Shown here: positions 18,418-29,175 of the stretch, piece by piece
Layout: the number at the start of each line of letters is the position of its first letter
Numbering within the stretch: position 1 is the stretch's first letter
From: Bacteroidota bacterium
GTDB taxonomy: Bacteria > Bacteroidota > Ignavibacteria > Kryptoniales > JAKASW01
Length of the DNA stretch: 40,605 nucleotides
Assembly: GCA_021818875.1 (NCBI GenBank)
Contig: JAKASW010000006.1
Coordinates: 1-40,605, forward strand
Direction of reading: 5' to 3'
Made by a program: the position numbers and the translations under genes
The notes under the pieces: model-generated
Database searches by the model: none
Told to the model about the DNA's origin: nothing
Seen by the model: the letters and a program-made list of their open reading frames with translations, nothing else

Positions 18418-20880
18418 TTATATCCCTTTTCTGCTGCGCCTTTCGATTTCGCCGAGCGTTTGATTCGTCTTCACCTTGTGGCCGGGCAATGGACAGATGC
18501 GCTCGTGAATCGCGTCGATGAGCCACTCCTTCTGCGGGAAGAATATCTCTTCCATCTCGGCAGCGGGCGTTATCCAGTTCCTTGAGCCGACAACAACCGG
18601 TGGAGCATCCAGATAATCGAACGTCAACTGGGTCACCTGTGCCGCAATCGTGTTTAGGAACGAACCGCGTTCGACGGCGTCGGAGGTCAGCAGGATTTTG
18701 CCAGTCTTGCGGACCGATTCTACGATCTTGTCATAGTTGAGCGGATTGATGAAACGTGCGTCGATGACTTCAGCACTGAAATTGTATTCCTTTTCAAGGA
18801 CATCTGCTGCTTCAAGAGCCGTATAGAGAGTGGAACCGATGGTGAGTATCGTAATGTCATTTCCGTTTCTTTTCAAGGCCGGCTCGCCCTCTTCAATCTC
18901 GTAATAGCCTTCCGGTACGCCGCTCTTCACGAACATTTCACCGATATCATAAAGCCGTTGGCTCTCAAAGAAAACGACAGGATCACTGCCGCTTAACGCG
19001 AGGTTCAGCATTCCCTTTGCATCGTATGGAGTGGCAGGAAACATTACTTTGAGTCCCGGGATGTGTGCCACGATGGAGGTCCAATCCTGCGAGTGCTGAG
19101 CTCCGTATTTGTTTCCTATAGAGACACGAAGCACCAGCGGCATCTTCAGCACACCGGCAGACATAGCTTGCCACTTAGACATTTGATTGAAGACCTCGTC
19201 TCCAGAGCGTCCCAGGAAATCACAGTACATCAACTCCGCGACAACACGTCCGCCGCACATCGCATAGCCGACAGCTGAGCCTGCAATGGCTCCTTCGGAA
19301 ATTGGCGTATTGAATAATCTGTGGTACGGAAGTGCTTCTGTCAAACCGCGATAGACCGCAAATGCACCACCCCAATCTCTGTTCTCCTCACCGTACATAA
19401 CCAATGTTGGATCGATATACGCTCTATGCAAAACTGCCTCGAAGAGCCCGTCACGGTAGGAGAACACTTTGGCTTTAGGAAGCAGGCTGCCTTTTTCATC
19501 AAATCCAAACCGGCTTTTCTTCGCAAGCGATCTTACGCGCGGATTTTCTTCTACGGTAAGAAGGACTTCCGGCTTTCTATCTTCGAACTTTTCAATCTTC
19601 GCGTTCGAGAACATCAGGGAGCCGATAATCTCAGAATCTAAACTGATCCTGGGAGATACATCCGTGGATATTGCCAGCTTAAGTATATTCTCTATTGTTT
19701 CAGCCGCTGATTTCTCCATTGATTCGAATTCGTCTCTGTCAATTGCACCGTTGTCAATCAGATAATTACCATACTCCTTAATCGGGTCACGATCCATCCA
19801 AAGCTGCAACTCTTCTTTTGTCCTGTAAGACGAGGCATCTGAAGGCGAATGTCCGGAAAAGCGATATGTGATCGTATCCAGAAGGACGGGTCCATTCCCC
19901 CTTTCGAGAATCTTTCTCTTTCGTTCGATCGCATCTGCAACTGCTAACGGATTACTGCCGTCGACGCGTTCGCTGTGCATCGCGTCTGCATTGACACCAG
20001 CCCCGATCCTTGCAAGGATGCCGAAGCCCATGGTCTCGCCTGAGGTCTGTCCGCCCATGCCGTAGAAGTTGTTCATGAAATTGAAAAGCATCGGTGGAGC
20101 TCCGCCGACCTTCTTGTCCCAGAGTTTTGTGTACTGATCCATAGCCGCCAGCATCATGGCTTCCCAGGTAGGCCCCGTACCTGAAGCGCCGTCTCCGATG
20201 TTAGCGATGACTATGCCCGGCTTGAAGTTGACCCGCTTGAAAATTGCAGCACCGGTGGCGATATCCGAGGAACCGCCCACGATAGCATTGTTCGGCATGC
20301 TTCCGAAAGGCGCAAAGAAGGCGTGCATGGAACCACCAAGTCCCATGTTGAAACCCGTTTCCTTGGCGAATATTTCCGACATTGTCCCGTAGAGAACGAA
20401 GCTCATGGCCAATTCTTTCGTACGACTGTGTGGAGAAGATTCGACAGCTCTCAGTATTCTTCCGCCCATGTACGAACTCATTATTCCGACAAGCTCACCA
20501 TCGCTCAGTTTATGGACTGCTGAGAAACACTTGCTCAATATCTCACCGTGACTTCTGTGCGACCCAAAGACAAAATCGTCTTTTGTCAGGGTCAACGCTT
20601 GTCCGACCGCTGCAGATTCCTGCCCGATCGAAAGATGGGCGGGACCTTTGTGATTATATTTGATGTCATGGTACGCCCCTTCGATCTTGATATCGTTCAA
20701 ACAGGTTTCGAATTGGCGTATCAACAGCATATCGACAAGCACCTGCTTCAGGGTCTCTTTACCGTATTTACCGACTTCAGCAGCAAAATTCTGCCGGTAT
20801 TGATTTAATGGTATCTCTTTTGTCTTCAGTACTCCACTTTTCTTCACATCCTGCGGATTAACTACTATGCTTCGCGGCAC
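18418..20880 (-). CDS. Fused 2-oxoacid dehydrogenase E1 alpha-beta (pyruvate/acetoin/branched-chain type)
   Basis: 820 aa; alpha: GKCFSAV..., [41 protein letters not shown]; beta: [68 protein letters not shown] start with CAGGAG upstream. Confidence 0.9.
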   Translation of the reverse strand: MPRSIVVNPQDVKKSGVLKTKEIPLNQYRQNFAAEVGKYGKETLKQVLVDMLLIRQFETCLNDIKIEGAYHDIKYNHKGPAHLSIGQESAAVGQALTLTKDDFVFGSHRSHGEILSKCFSAVHKLSDGELVGIMSSYMGGRILRAVESSPHSRTKELAMSFVLYGTMSEIFAKETGFNMGLGGSMHAFFAPFGSMPNNAIVGGSSDIATGAAIFKRVNFKPGIVIANIGDGASGTGPTWEAMMLAAMDQYTKLWDKKVGGAPPMLFNFMNNFYGMGGQTSGETMGFGILARIGAGVNADAMHSERVDGSNPLAVADAIERKRKILERGNGPVLLDTITYRFSGHSPSDASSYRTKEELQLWMDRDPIKEYGNYLIDNGAIDRDEFESMEKSAAETIENILKLAISTDVSPRISLDSEIIGSLMFSNAKIEKFEDRKPEVLLTVEENPRVRSLAKKSRFGFDEKGSLLPKAKVFSYRDGLFEAVLHRAYIDPTLVMYGEENRDWGGAFAVYRGLTEALPYHRLFNTPISEGAIAGSAVGYAMCGGRVVAELMYCDFLGRSGDEVFNQMSKWQAMSAGVLKMPLVLRVSIGNKYGAQHSQDWTSIVAHIPGLKVMFPATPYDAKGMLNLALSGSDPVVFFESQRLYDIGEMFVKSGVPEGYYEIEEGEPALKRNGNDITILTIGSTLYTALEAADVLEKEYNFSAEVIDARFINPLNYDKIVESVRKTGKILLTSDAVERGSFLNTIAAQVTQLTFDYLDAPPVVVGSRNWITPAAEMEEIFFPQKEWLIDAIHERICPLPGHKVKTNQTLGEIERRSRKGI

Positions 20881-20917
20881 AAGGTACTCCTGTTTTTTCT
20901 TGATTCAATTTATGATT

Positions 20918-22291
20918 TCATCTCTTGATCGCATCTGATGCAACGGCGAGATCTATTTCTGCGACCGTTTTTGCCAGGCTCTGAAGGAACCGGGCGCCGA
21001 CTGCACCATCAATGACCCGATGGTCTACAGTCAGTGAGAATGAAATGTAAGGGATATTTACTGTTCCATTCTCATTCCCGACGGGCCGCAGAGCGATTGC
21101 GTTTACCCCGAGGATCGCGGTCTGCGGCAAATTGAGAACCGGCGTAAAGGACTCGATTCCCAATACACCTAAATTAGTAACCGTGAATGTTCCACCGGTC
21201 AGGTCGTCAGTATCGACTTTGCCGGACTGAGCAGCGGCAGCCAATCGTTTAGCCTCTACGCTCAGTTGAAGCAGGTTCAACTCTTCCGCATTCCTGATTA
21301 CCGGGACTATCAGTCCTCTTGAAGTATCGACCGCGAATCCAAGGTGGATTTTGTTATGATACTCGATTTGGTCGCCTACGAGAAGTGTGTTGAGTTCAGG
21401 ATGCGCGGGGAGCGTTTTCACCACAGCGTAGTGAATCATATCGTTGATTGTGACGGACTGGAATTCCTTGAACACCGTACCGTTCTTGAATCTCTTCCGC
21501 AGGTTCAGGAGTGCCGACGCATCCGCGCTGCTGTTCAATGTCAACTGAGCAGAGGTTCTTAAGGACTCCAGCATCCGGTCTGCAATCAACTTCCTTATCC
21601 CTTTAAGCGGAACGATCTTGATTTCTTCCTTCCTCGCAAGCCGCGACTCCTGGATCGTGTTCCTATTCATATCAGATGTGGTGACTTCGTCCCTGATCCT
21701 GGTATCTGTAACCGGATGGAAATTCTTTTCTACAACCAGACCGCTCGCCCCGGGAAGCGGCAGTTCCAGATTTTTACTCGCAGCTAAGACATCTCTCGCC
21801 AATATCCGGTTTCCCGGCCCGCTCCCTTTTAGGCCTTTAGTCGAAACTTTCAATTCTTGCGCGATTCTCTTTGCTCTGGGAGAAATACGCATTCTTGAAT
21901 CTACAGGCGCTTCGCTCGATACCGCACGAGGGGCCTCGCCGTTTGATGGAGCCCCCGGTTTGTCTGAAGACGTCTCCTGCACGGCCTTTTCTGCTTCCTT
22001 TTTTACCGGAGCTTTACGACCGGCAACCGGAATATATTTATCATAATTTTCACCCTTGTCTCCGACAACAGCTATATTCGTGAGGACAGGCACGTCGTCA
22101 CCTTCTTCAAAGAACTTATCCAGGAAAATCCCGTCGGCAGGTGATTCGAGTTCGAAAATTGCTTTATCTGTTTCCACTTCACAGACGATCTCGCCCTTCT
22201 TTACATCATCACCCACGTTCTTCTTCCAGGCGATGATGAGGCAGGTCTCAACTGTGTTCCCCTGTTTGGGGAGTAATAATGGTGTAGCCAC
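20918..22291 (-). CDS. Dihydrolipoamide acyltransferase (E2)
   Basis: 457 aa; lipoyl motif VCEVETDKAIFELESPADG, E3/E1-binding region RISPRAKRIAQELKV, catalytic VDHRVIDGAVGARFLQ. Confidence 0.92.
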   Translation of the reverse strand: MATPLLLPKQGNTVETCLIIAWKKNVGDDVKKGEIVCEVETDKAIFELESPADGIFLDKFFEEGDDVPVLTNIAVVGDKGENYDKYIPVAGRKAPVKKEAEKAVQETSSDKPGAPSNGEAPRAVSSEAPVDSRMRISPRAKRIAQELKVSTKGLKGSGPGNRILARDVLAASKNLELPLPGASGLVVEKNFHPVTDTRIRDEVTTSDMNRNTIQESRLARKEEIKIVPLKGIRKLIADRMLESLRTSAQLTLNSSADASALLNLRKRFKNGTVFKEFQSVTINDMIHYAVVKTLPAHPELNTLLVGDQIEYHNKIHLGFAVDTSRGLIVPVIRNAEELNLLQLSVEAKRLAAAAQSGKVDTDDLTGGTFTVTNLGVLGIESFTPVLNLPQTAILGVNAIALRPVGNENGTVNIPYISFSLTVDHRVIDGAVGARFLQSLAKTVAEIDLAVASDAIKR

Positions 22292-22300
22292 TGAAACCTC

Positions 22301-23587
22301 TTAATGCTTTTTGATAACTATAAATTCTTTCTGAAATTCGTCTAACTGGGAACAGACCAAATCCAGAGATTCGTCGTGTTCCATGGTGTTCATATGATCC
22401 TTCCAGATATTCCCTATCATCAATCTTACCTTTTGCTCATCGAGGTCTTCGACGCTGGTAGGATACGTGAAATCAGTTTCAATCTTGTTATTGATAACGT
22501 AGCAAATCCCACCTAAAACAGCTTTCGCCAATATTTTCGGATAGACTCCCTGGCTTAATGTTTCTCTAATTGTGCCGAACAAGCGGTCATCATACCCTAG
22601 CTTTCTTATCGGGTCACGGCAAATCCTCTTGACTTCATCACGCAAATATGGATTGGTCATTCTTTCGAGCAAGTCCGTACCATAGAAATCAAAGCCTTCC
22701 TTAGTAAAGAGGGGGTCATTCAGATGAGCATACTTTTTCAACAAGAAAGCACCGCTCTCATTTTGAAGGGCGTCCATGCCATACTGGTACAACTGAGGAT
22801 CATTCCTTATTTCGCTCATGTATGTATAGCCCCGCAATGCGGCGAAAAAGCCCAGCATCGAGTGGACTGCGTTATGCCCGAATAGTTTTGCTTCTTCGAA
22901 CGGAAGCAAATCGTCTTTCTCAACGAAAACTTCTATGCCCCTTTTGAAATTCTTGAGACTAACTTTTGAAATAATAATCTTGTTGAATTCCTCGACCAAG
23001 ATCGCAGCCCTGCTGTAAGGTGTCATCAAATCCAGGTTGAATTCGTCAATGGTATGTCTGTCGAAGATTACCCCTCCCATTTTTCCGATTACAGTGTTGA
23101 TTGCCTGAAATTGATCGAGCCTCGTGTCTGGTTCGTGCGCCTTGATTTTCTCAATGAGAGTTTCGGCAGCGTAGTTGTTGTTCTCGGCGGCATATAATAT
23201 CTGGGGCTTGTCCGGGTTGATGTTGTTTGCCAACAGACCTGCTATGGAGTTCTCGCCTGCATCGTAGATACTGACGCTTGGTACCGCAGTTGCCATCTCA
23301 TCTGCCTGATAAATAGCTGAAGCGATCGCATTGTAATCGTCAGGATCATTGGGATTGTATATTTCAAAGTCTGAAATAGTTGACTTGACAATGCTGTCCT
23401 TCCCGGCCGTGTTGATAACGATCTTTCTGTTCCATCTTCTTACAGCATCGACTATTTCGCCATTCACCTCTAGGATTACGAACCTATCGAAGTTACCCGA
23501 ATTGAAAGCTTCAAAGAGCATCAAGCCGGATTGGACGGCGCCCAGCCCAAAACCGAGGTATGTCTTTTTATGTCTAAGTTGGCTCAT
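22301..23587 (-). CDS. Mannitol/tagaturonate dehydrogenase-family protein
   Basis: ORF 22301..23614, start likely 23587 (MSQLRHKK, preceded by GGGGAGG). YLGFGLGAVQSGLMLFEAFNSG, AAENNNYAAETL, NAVHSMLGFFAALRGYTYMSEI. Confidence 0.65.
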   Translation of the reverse strand: MSQLRHKKTYLGFGLGAVQSGLMLFEAFNSGNFDRFVILEVNGEIVDAVRRWNRKIVINTAGKDSIVKSTISDFEIYNPNDPDDYNAIASAIYQADEMATAVPSVSIYDAGENSIAGLLANNINPDKPQILYAAENNNYAAETLIEKIKAHEPDTRLDQFQAINTVIGKMGGVIFDRHTIDEFNLDLMTPYSRAAILVEEFNKIIISKVSLKNFKRGIEVFVEKDDLLPFEEAKLFGHNAVHSMLGFFAALRGYTYMSEIRNDPQLYQYGMDALQNESGAFLLKKYAHLNDPLFTKEGFDFYGTDLLERMTNPYLRDEVKRICRDPIRKLGYDDRLFGTIRETLSQGVYPKILAKAVLGGICYVINNKIETDFTYPTSVEDLDEQKVRLMIGNIWKDHMNTMEHDESLDLVCSQLDEFQKEFIVIKKH

Positions 23588-23638
23588 CGTGCTTCGCCTC
23601 CCCTCATGTAACAATCAGAATATTGAGACCTTGATCGC

Positions 23639-24919
23639 CTACAACGACCCGGTGTACGCCTTTACACTCCCGGTTGGATCATGGGATTCCTGCGATTCCT
23701 GAGACGCAAGTATTTCCATGATAAGTGCCGGAGGCTTTTCCTGACGAAGAAGTGTTGCCATAATCTGCATATAGGGACGTATGTAATTCAGAAAGTATTT
23801 GTAGCCGGCACATAGATAGTTCAGTCCCGGCTCTCCGTCAGGCGTCCTCACAAATCGATTCTTTGGACACTCTCCATTGCACGCAAATCGGACTTCGCAC
23901 CCTCGGCAGTAACCAGGAAGCGTGTCGCGTTTTGCGTTTCCGAATTCAGTTTGCCTGGGAGAATCCACCATCACAGCAAGTGGGGTGTCACGGATGTTAC
24001 CGAGCTTATAGTCCGGCAATACATAGTGGTCGCACGCGTAAAGGTCACCGTTGTGCTCAATGGCAAGCGCCCTGCCGCACGCCTCATTGAAGATGCAGAG
24101 AGTCGAGCCATAGCCAGCCCAGATGCCAAGCTGGACATCGAATGTCTGCACGAAAATCTTCCCGACATCTCTGTGTACCCATACGTCAAAGATCTCCGAC
24201 AGGAAACGGCCAAATTGCAACGGCTCAACTGTCCATGGAGCAACATCCCACCCCAGGGTTTTTGAATATCCATCCTTCGCTGCTTCGCTATCTCTAAGCG
24301 GCACACGTTCGACAAGTGGAATAAACTGCATGAAGCCGCTTCCATGCTCATGGAGAAATTCGTATACCTCCATCGGATGGCGAGCCAGTTCCCGGTGGAC
24401 TACAGTCAAAGTATTGAACTCCACGTTGTGCTGCCTGAGCAGTTCCAAGCCTTTCAACACTTGATCGAATGTCGGTTTGCCTCCCTTCGTCACGCGATAT
24501 TGATCGTGCAATTCTCTCGGTCCATCTATCGACAAACCCACAAGGAAGTTATTATCCGCGAGAAACTTGCACCATTCACCCGTCAGCAGAATGCCGTTGG
24601 TCTGCAAAGCGTTAGTAATGCGTTTGTCCTGCCGTGAAAATCTTTTCTGAAGCTCGACTACGCGTCTAAAATAGTCCAGACCCAGTAAAGTTGGTTCTCC
24701 ACCCTGCCATGCAAAAGAGACTTCCGGCCCCGGCTGAGATTCGATGTACTGCCTTATATAGCTTTCAAGAGTTCGATCCCCCATTCGGAAATCTGAAGCT
24801 TTCTTGTTCTCAGGGTACAGCGATTCCTTTTCTAAATAGAAGCAGTAACTGCAGTCAATATTGCAGACCGGCCCGATGGGTTTGCTCATTACATGAAAAG
24901 GAGTTGTCGCAATCTTCAT
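23639..24919 (-). CDS. Anaerobic sulfatase-maturating enzyme (radical SAM/SPASM)
   Basis: 426 aa; CNIDCSYCFYLEKESLYP (CX3CX2C), SFAWQGGEPTLLGLDYF, C-terminal CRGCEVRFACNGECPKNRF; next to a sulfatase. Confidence 0.93.
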   Translation of the reverse strand: MKIATTPFHVMSKPIGPVCNIDCSYCFYLEKESLYPENKKASDFRMGDRTLESYIRQYIESQPGPEVSFAWQGGEPTLLGLDYFRRVVELQKRFSRQDKRITNALQTNGILLTGEWCKFLADNNFLVGLSIDGPRELHDQYRVTKGGKPTFDQVLKGLELLRQHNVEFNTLTVVHRELARHPMEVYEFLHEHGSGFMQFIPLVERVPLRDSEAAKDGYSKTLGWDVAPWTVEPLQFGRFLSEIFDVWVHRDVGKIFVQTFDVQLGIWAGYGSTLCIFNEACGRALAIEHNGDLYACDHYVLPDYKLGNIRDTPLAVMVDSPRQTEFGNAKRDTLPGYCRGCEVRFACNGECPKNRFVRTPDGEPGLNYLCAGYKYFLNYIRPYMQIMATLLRQEKPPALIMEILASQESQESHDPTGSVKAYTGSL

Positions 24920-24953
24920 AAGCTTCTCACAAACAAAAAGGCACCATTAGATT

Positions 24954-26513
24954 TCATGGATAATATGGCCAGAGATCGATCGTCGGACGCTTCTCGCCTG
25001 CCTCGACCATTCGCTCGATAAGGCGTTCACGGAGTTCAGCAGTGACCTTCCGCATCGAGCGATCACCTATGTAATGAATCAGCGAGGGCGGATCAATACG
25101 GCCTGCCAAGTTTATCACTTGAGCAGGGTCTGCCCGGTTGTTGTAAAGCTGGTAGTCCTGATAATGCATGCTGTAAGAATCTTGATTCGGGTTTGAAGCC
25201 GGAGCGAGCGCAACGTAGGTCCATTCCGGTGTGCGCAGAACTCGCGCAGTTTCGGACTCACTTATCTGGATGAACACGTCGTTGCGCCATGATGCCCTCG
25301 CCTCCGGGTCGTTTATCAACGGGATGAAACTTCTCCCCTGGACGGTCGAGGGTATCGGCAAAGCAAGCGCATCAAGTACCGACGGCATTATGTCCACCAT
25401 GCTGACCATCTCCTCGATTTTACGGCTGTTGTTGAATCCCGGTCCCTGGATCATAAACGGGACGTGGATCGAGCTATCGTGCGGACTCCGCTTGTACTCG
25501 GTGTTGCGCGTTCTGAAATGACAGCCATGATCGCTGGTGAAGATTACGATAGTATTGTCTTCGAGGTTCTGTTCCTTCAATATCTTGAAGATTCGCCCCA
25601 TTGATTCGTCAATCGCTTTCACGTCGCCATAGTAGTTTGCAAGCTGGTACGGCCAATCACCGGGGAGCTGCCGTACGTCGGGTGGTGAATACGGATTCCT
25701 GAACCTTTCGGAGTAACCCTTCGGCGGACCGAAGCCGTTAAGGTCGTTCTGCTGGTGCGGCTCTAACTGTGAAAGCACAAGGAAGAAAGGTCTGTTATGC
25801 TTCTGCCGTAGAAATTTCTCTGCCAGGTCCGTCAGGAAATCAACCCGGTAAATGTCTTTGTAATGTATCGGAGTCCCGTCACCGTTCCAAAGGGTTCCAT
25901 GGTACGGGTGCGATGTCAGCTCAAGTACGTTTGAAGCCTGCCACAGGTCTGTGAATCCGCCGCGGTACTCCGGTGGCACGAAACCAAGCCCCTGCCCGGT
26001 TGCATTGTTCTTGGGTGCGAGATGCCATTTCCCTATGTAATTTGTGCTATATCCGACCTTGTGCAGTTGCTTCGCAAGAGTTACAGCATCAGGACTCAGG
26101 AATATGTTCGGCTGGGTTAGTCTCCACACTCCGGTCGTGGTCGCATACTGTCCCGTGAAGAGACATGCACGCGACGGTGAGCACAACGGTTGGTTCGTCA
26201 TCAAGTTCTGGAAGGCGGTACCGCGGCTATACATCGCGTCTAAATTTGGGGTATAGCTCATTGGGTTCAGGCCGACGGCGCTGATAAAGTCCCACCTAAA
26301 TTGATCCGAGTGAACCAGGAGAATGTTCGGGCGCTTTGCAGGAGTGGTTTCAGGCTCCCGGATAGTTTCCGATTGATATGGAGACGCGTGGATAGCGAGC
26401 GCCGCAGCAGCAAGCGCGGACTGTGCCAGGAACTTCCGACGCGTGGATCCCGTGTGTTCACTTACCCCCGTGGACTGCTTCGTGTCGATTTGGGAATGCT
26501 TATATCTGCTCAT
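24954..26513 (-). CDS. Cys-type sulfatase with Tat-like signal
   Basis: 519 aa; TRRKFLAQSALAAAALA, PNILLVHSDQFRWD, NQPLCSPSRACLFTGQYATTTGV (CxPSR), TIVIFTSDHGCHF. Confidence 0.92.
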   Translation of the reverse strand: MSRYKHSQIDTKQSTGVSEHTGSTRRKFLAQSALAAAALAIHASPYQSETIREPETTPAKRPNILLVHSDQFRWDFISAVGLNPMSYTPNLDAMYSRGTAFQNLMTNQPLCSPSRACLFTGQYATTTGVWRLTQPNIFLSPDAVTLAKQLHKVGYSTNYIGKWHLAPKNNATGQGLGFVPPEYRGGFTDLWQASNVLELTSHPYHGTLWNGDGTPIHYKDIYRVDFLTDLAEKFLRQKHNRPFFLVLSQLEPHQQNDLNGFGPPKGYSERFRNPYSPPDVRQLPGDWPYQLANYYGDVKAIDESMGRIFKILKEQNLEDNTIVIFTSDHGCHFRTRNTEYKRSPHDSSIHVPFMIQGPGFNNSRKIEEMVSMVDIMPSVLDALALPIPSTVQGRSFIPLINDPEARASWRNDVFIQISESETARVLRTPEWTYVALAPASNPNQDSYSMHYQDYQLYNNRADPAQVINLAGRIDPPSLIHYIGDRSMRKVTAELRERLIERMVEAGEKRPTIDLWPYYP

Positions 26514-26580
26514 AGTCTTACATGTTTTGTGTCTGAATCAAACGTGAGAAAGTGGCAAAGCTTCTGGACTCAAAAGTGGT

Positions 26581-29004
26581 TCAGACCTTGCCTTCGGTCT
26601 GGCCTCGTTTCAAATTGATCGTCAGGGAATTTGTTCCATATAGTGAATGTGTGGCCTCGACTCTAATTTGTCCGGAACTGTTCGGAGTACCCTTGACCCA
26701 TATTGCACCGACTCCTCCTGTCTCAGCCAACTGGAATGGGTTTACACCAACCATCTCGCCCGGTCCCGTAAGCTTGAAGGTGATCTCTCCGCCTGCAAGA
26801 AGACGAGGCGTGCCGTATTTGTCCACGACTTTGAACACCAACCTGGTTGCGTCCGTCCCGTCTCCGATCAGCTCCTCGTCGTCTGCCTGAAAGATGAACT
26901 TGTCCTGAGATGGGTCAGATGAATATGTTTGCGACATAACCAACTTGTCTCCGGCATATCCTTCAATCTTGAGTTCAGGATGGTTCGTACCCTTGATTTC
27001 CAGATCAGCAAAGAACGGAGGAAAATTCAGATTCGGGAATCCCATTGTATCGGGGTGAAGCGTCGAATGATGGTTGCCGTCCACAAATAACTGCAAGGTG
27101 TCACAGTTGGAGAATATGGCGACATGTTTGCCGGGCCCGAACGGAGTCCTTGCGCCGAAGTCCCAGTAGAAATTCGGCCCGATCACAGGTCGCACTTCAG
27201 GGCTGACTTGTGATCGATAAAACGAGGCTCCCAGTTTGGGGATCCTGAAGAAATCTGCCACGCCAGGGCACTTCACTCCATTGTAGGCGTTCAACAGACT
27301 GCCATAATCATAAGCGCACCAGCCGATAAGTCCCGATATGCGAGGGTTGCCACCTGCCCTGCTATGTGCCTGAGCATGCCAGATTGCCTGTTCTTCCTGC
27401 AGCCATACCGCTCCAGCCCGGCGGTATTTTGCATTCATACCCTCGTTTTGATATTTGTAATCTCTTTGTCCAACCGCCTCCGTGATGAGGTACGGGACTC
27501 CGGGAGGCGAATCGGCAATCTTTGGGCTGCCGTCAGGTTCTGACACGTAATCGTCATAGGCAAAGACATCCTCGCTCCATCCGGTCTCCGATGTGGTGGT
27601 CATGGTACCCGAACTCTGTCGGGAGTTGTCCAGCGCTTTTGCGATGGCTCTCGTTTTCTTGTACAGATCGACGTGGTTCGGTGCCTCGTTGGGACGAGTA
27701 CCCCAAATAATTATCGAGGGATGGTTGCGGTCCCGAATTACCATCTCCCGGACATCTTTCAGCAAATGCTCCTGCCACAATTCGTTTCCGACGTATCCCC
27801 ATCCCGGTACCTCTTCCCAGACCATAAGTCCGAGTTCATCGCAGACATCCAGAAATGCTTCCGATTGAGGATAATGAGAACAACGAACCATGTTGCAGTT
27901 GAACTCATCACGAATCATAATCGCGTCGTGCCGCATCACTCTCGCCGGCATCGCAAATCCCACATAGGGAAAAAGTTCGTGCCTGTTGAGGCCGAAAATT
28001 TGCAGTCTACTGCCGTTCAGGAAGAAGCCGTCAAGCTCGAATCTGGCATCGCGCAAACCTGTTCGGACCAGGTAGTCATGAACCGGCTCCCCGTTCACGA
28101 TGAGGGTCGCTACAACATCGTAAAGGTACGGTTCATTCGGGCTCCATAGCTTGATATTGCCTAACTTCGACAGCACGAGTTTAATTTCGCTCTTTCCTTC
28201 GCTCTCGATTTTTACTTTCTCACGAGTTCCAGCGACTACCTTGCTGCGGTTACGGAGTTCTACCTGCAGCTCAACATTCTTAGGCACGGCACCCGCTGCA
28301 TTAATGGTACAGTTGACCTCTATTCTCCTACTAGCATCCAAGACGTTTACCGGTTTCGCGAAGACATCCTCGATGAAGATCTGCGGCACCGCCTGCATGT
28401 AGACATCTCTAATGATTCCTCCTGGCTCAAGGTAATCAATCGATGCGGGTCCTCCAGGAGATCCTTCCGGCGGTACGTTGCTCCACCGAGAGTCGACTTG
28501 CACTGCCAATATGTTACCAGTGTCGGTGACCTCATCGGTGATTTCATACCTCGAAGGCAGATAACCGCCAAGGTGCTGGGGAAACGCGTGTCCGTTGACA
28601 ACCGGAGTCGTACCGACCATGACTCCCTCGAAATTCAAGAATACACGTTTCCCTTTGCTACCTGGTGGAAGGTCAAAATGTCTGCGATAGATCCAAAGAT
28701 GTTCCCAAGTATCGGGGTTCCAGTTATCCCAGGATAACTCCGTCACGCAATGTGGCAGCGTGACTTTCGAGAAACCGGAATCATCGAACTGCGGGCTCAG
28801 CGCATCCGGGTTGAACTTCCCACCGAAAAGCCAGTTCTGATTCATTCCAAACCTTAAACTGGCCGGGCCTGTTTTTGGAAGGAATGCACCACCGAGGCTG
28901 CCGTAGCGTATTAGTTTTGGACCGTATGCGAGAACTGCCGTCCCGAGCGCAACTGTGCGCATGAACTTTCGTCTCGACAAATCGGTGTTACCTGTTTTTT
29001 CCAT
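26581..29004 (-). CDS. GH2-family glycoside hydrolase (beta-galactosidase-like) with Tat-like signal
   Basis: 807 aa; LSRRKFMRTVALGTAVLAYG; N-terminal sugar-binding domain, GLNRHELFPYVGFAM, MVRCSHYPQSEAFLDVCDELGLMVWEEVPGWGY, RDRNHPSIIIWGTRPNE. Confidence 0.87.
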   Translation of the reverse strand: MEKTGNTDLSRRKFMRTVALGTAVLAYGPKLIRYGSLGGAFLPKTGPASLRFGMNQNWLFGGKFNPDALSPQFDDSGFSKVTLPHCVTELSWDNWNPDTWEHLWIYRRHFDLPPGSKGKRVFLNFEGVMVGTTPVVNGHAFPQHLGGYLPSRYEITDEVTDTGNILAVQVDSRWSNVPPEGSPGGPASIDYLEPGGIIRDVYMQAVPQIFIEDVFAKPVNVLDASRRIEVNCTINAAGAVPKNVELQVELRNRSKVVAGTREKVKIESEGKSEIKLVLSKLGNIKLWSPNEPYLYDVVATLIVNGEPVHDYLVRTGLRDARFELDGFFLNGSRLQIFGLNRHELFPYVGFAMPARVMRHDAIMIRDEFNCNMVRCSHYPQSEAFLDVCDELGLMVWEEVPGWGYVGNELWQEHLLKDVREMVIRDRNHPSIIIWGTRPNEAPNHVDLYKKTRAIAKALDNSRQSSGTMTTTSETGWSEDVFAYDDYVSEPDGSPKIADSPPGVPYLITEAVGQRDYKYQNEGMNAKYRRAGAVWLQEEQAIWHAQAHSRAGGNPRISGLIGWCAYDYGSLLNAYNGVKCPGVADFFRIPKLGASFYRSQVSPEVRPVIGPNFYWDFGARTPFGPGKHVAIFSNCDTLQLFVDGNHHSTLHPDTMGFPNLNFPPFFADLEIKGTNHPELKIEGYAGDKLVMSQTYSSDPSQDKFIFQADDEELIGDGTDATRLVFKVVDKYGTPRLLAGGEITFKLTGPGEMVGVNPFQLAETGGVGAIWVKGTPNSSGQIRVEATHSLYGTNSLTINLKRGQTEGKV

Positions 29005-29175
29005 TTAGGTCACTTTCAGGTTTCTCTTTGGAGTCAGCGGTGTCGCAAGACTTCCTTCAACTTATTGGTTATTTATCTTGCTTGCCTGCAAGTAGTGTTG
29101 TCATTCTCCCGAACGAATCTGTACATGGGGCTTGAATAATTGAGTAGTAGCAGCGCCTTGGCTCATCGCTTCCCG

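Noticed and set aside
18418-20880. E1 alpha-beta fusion as a novel enzyme
   Set aside because: Fused E1 subunits are known in this bacterial group; unusual but not new. Absence of E3 here is common because E3 is often encoded elsewhere.
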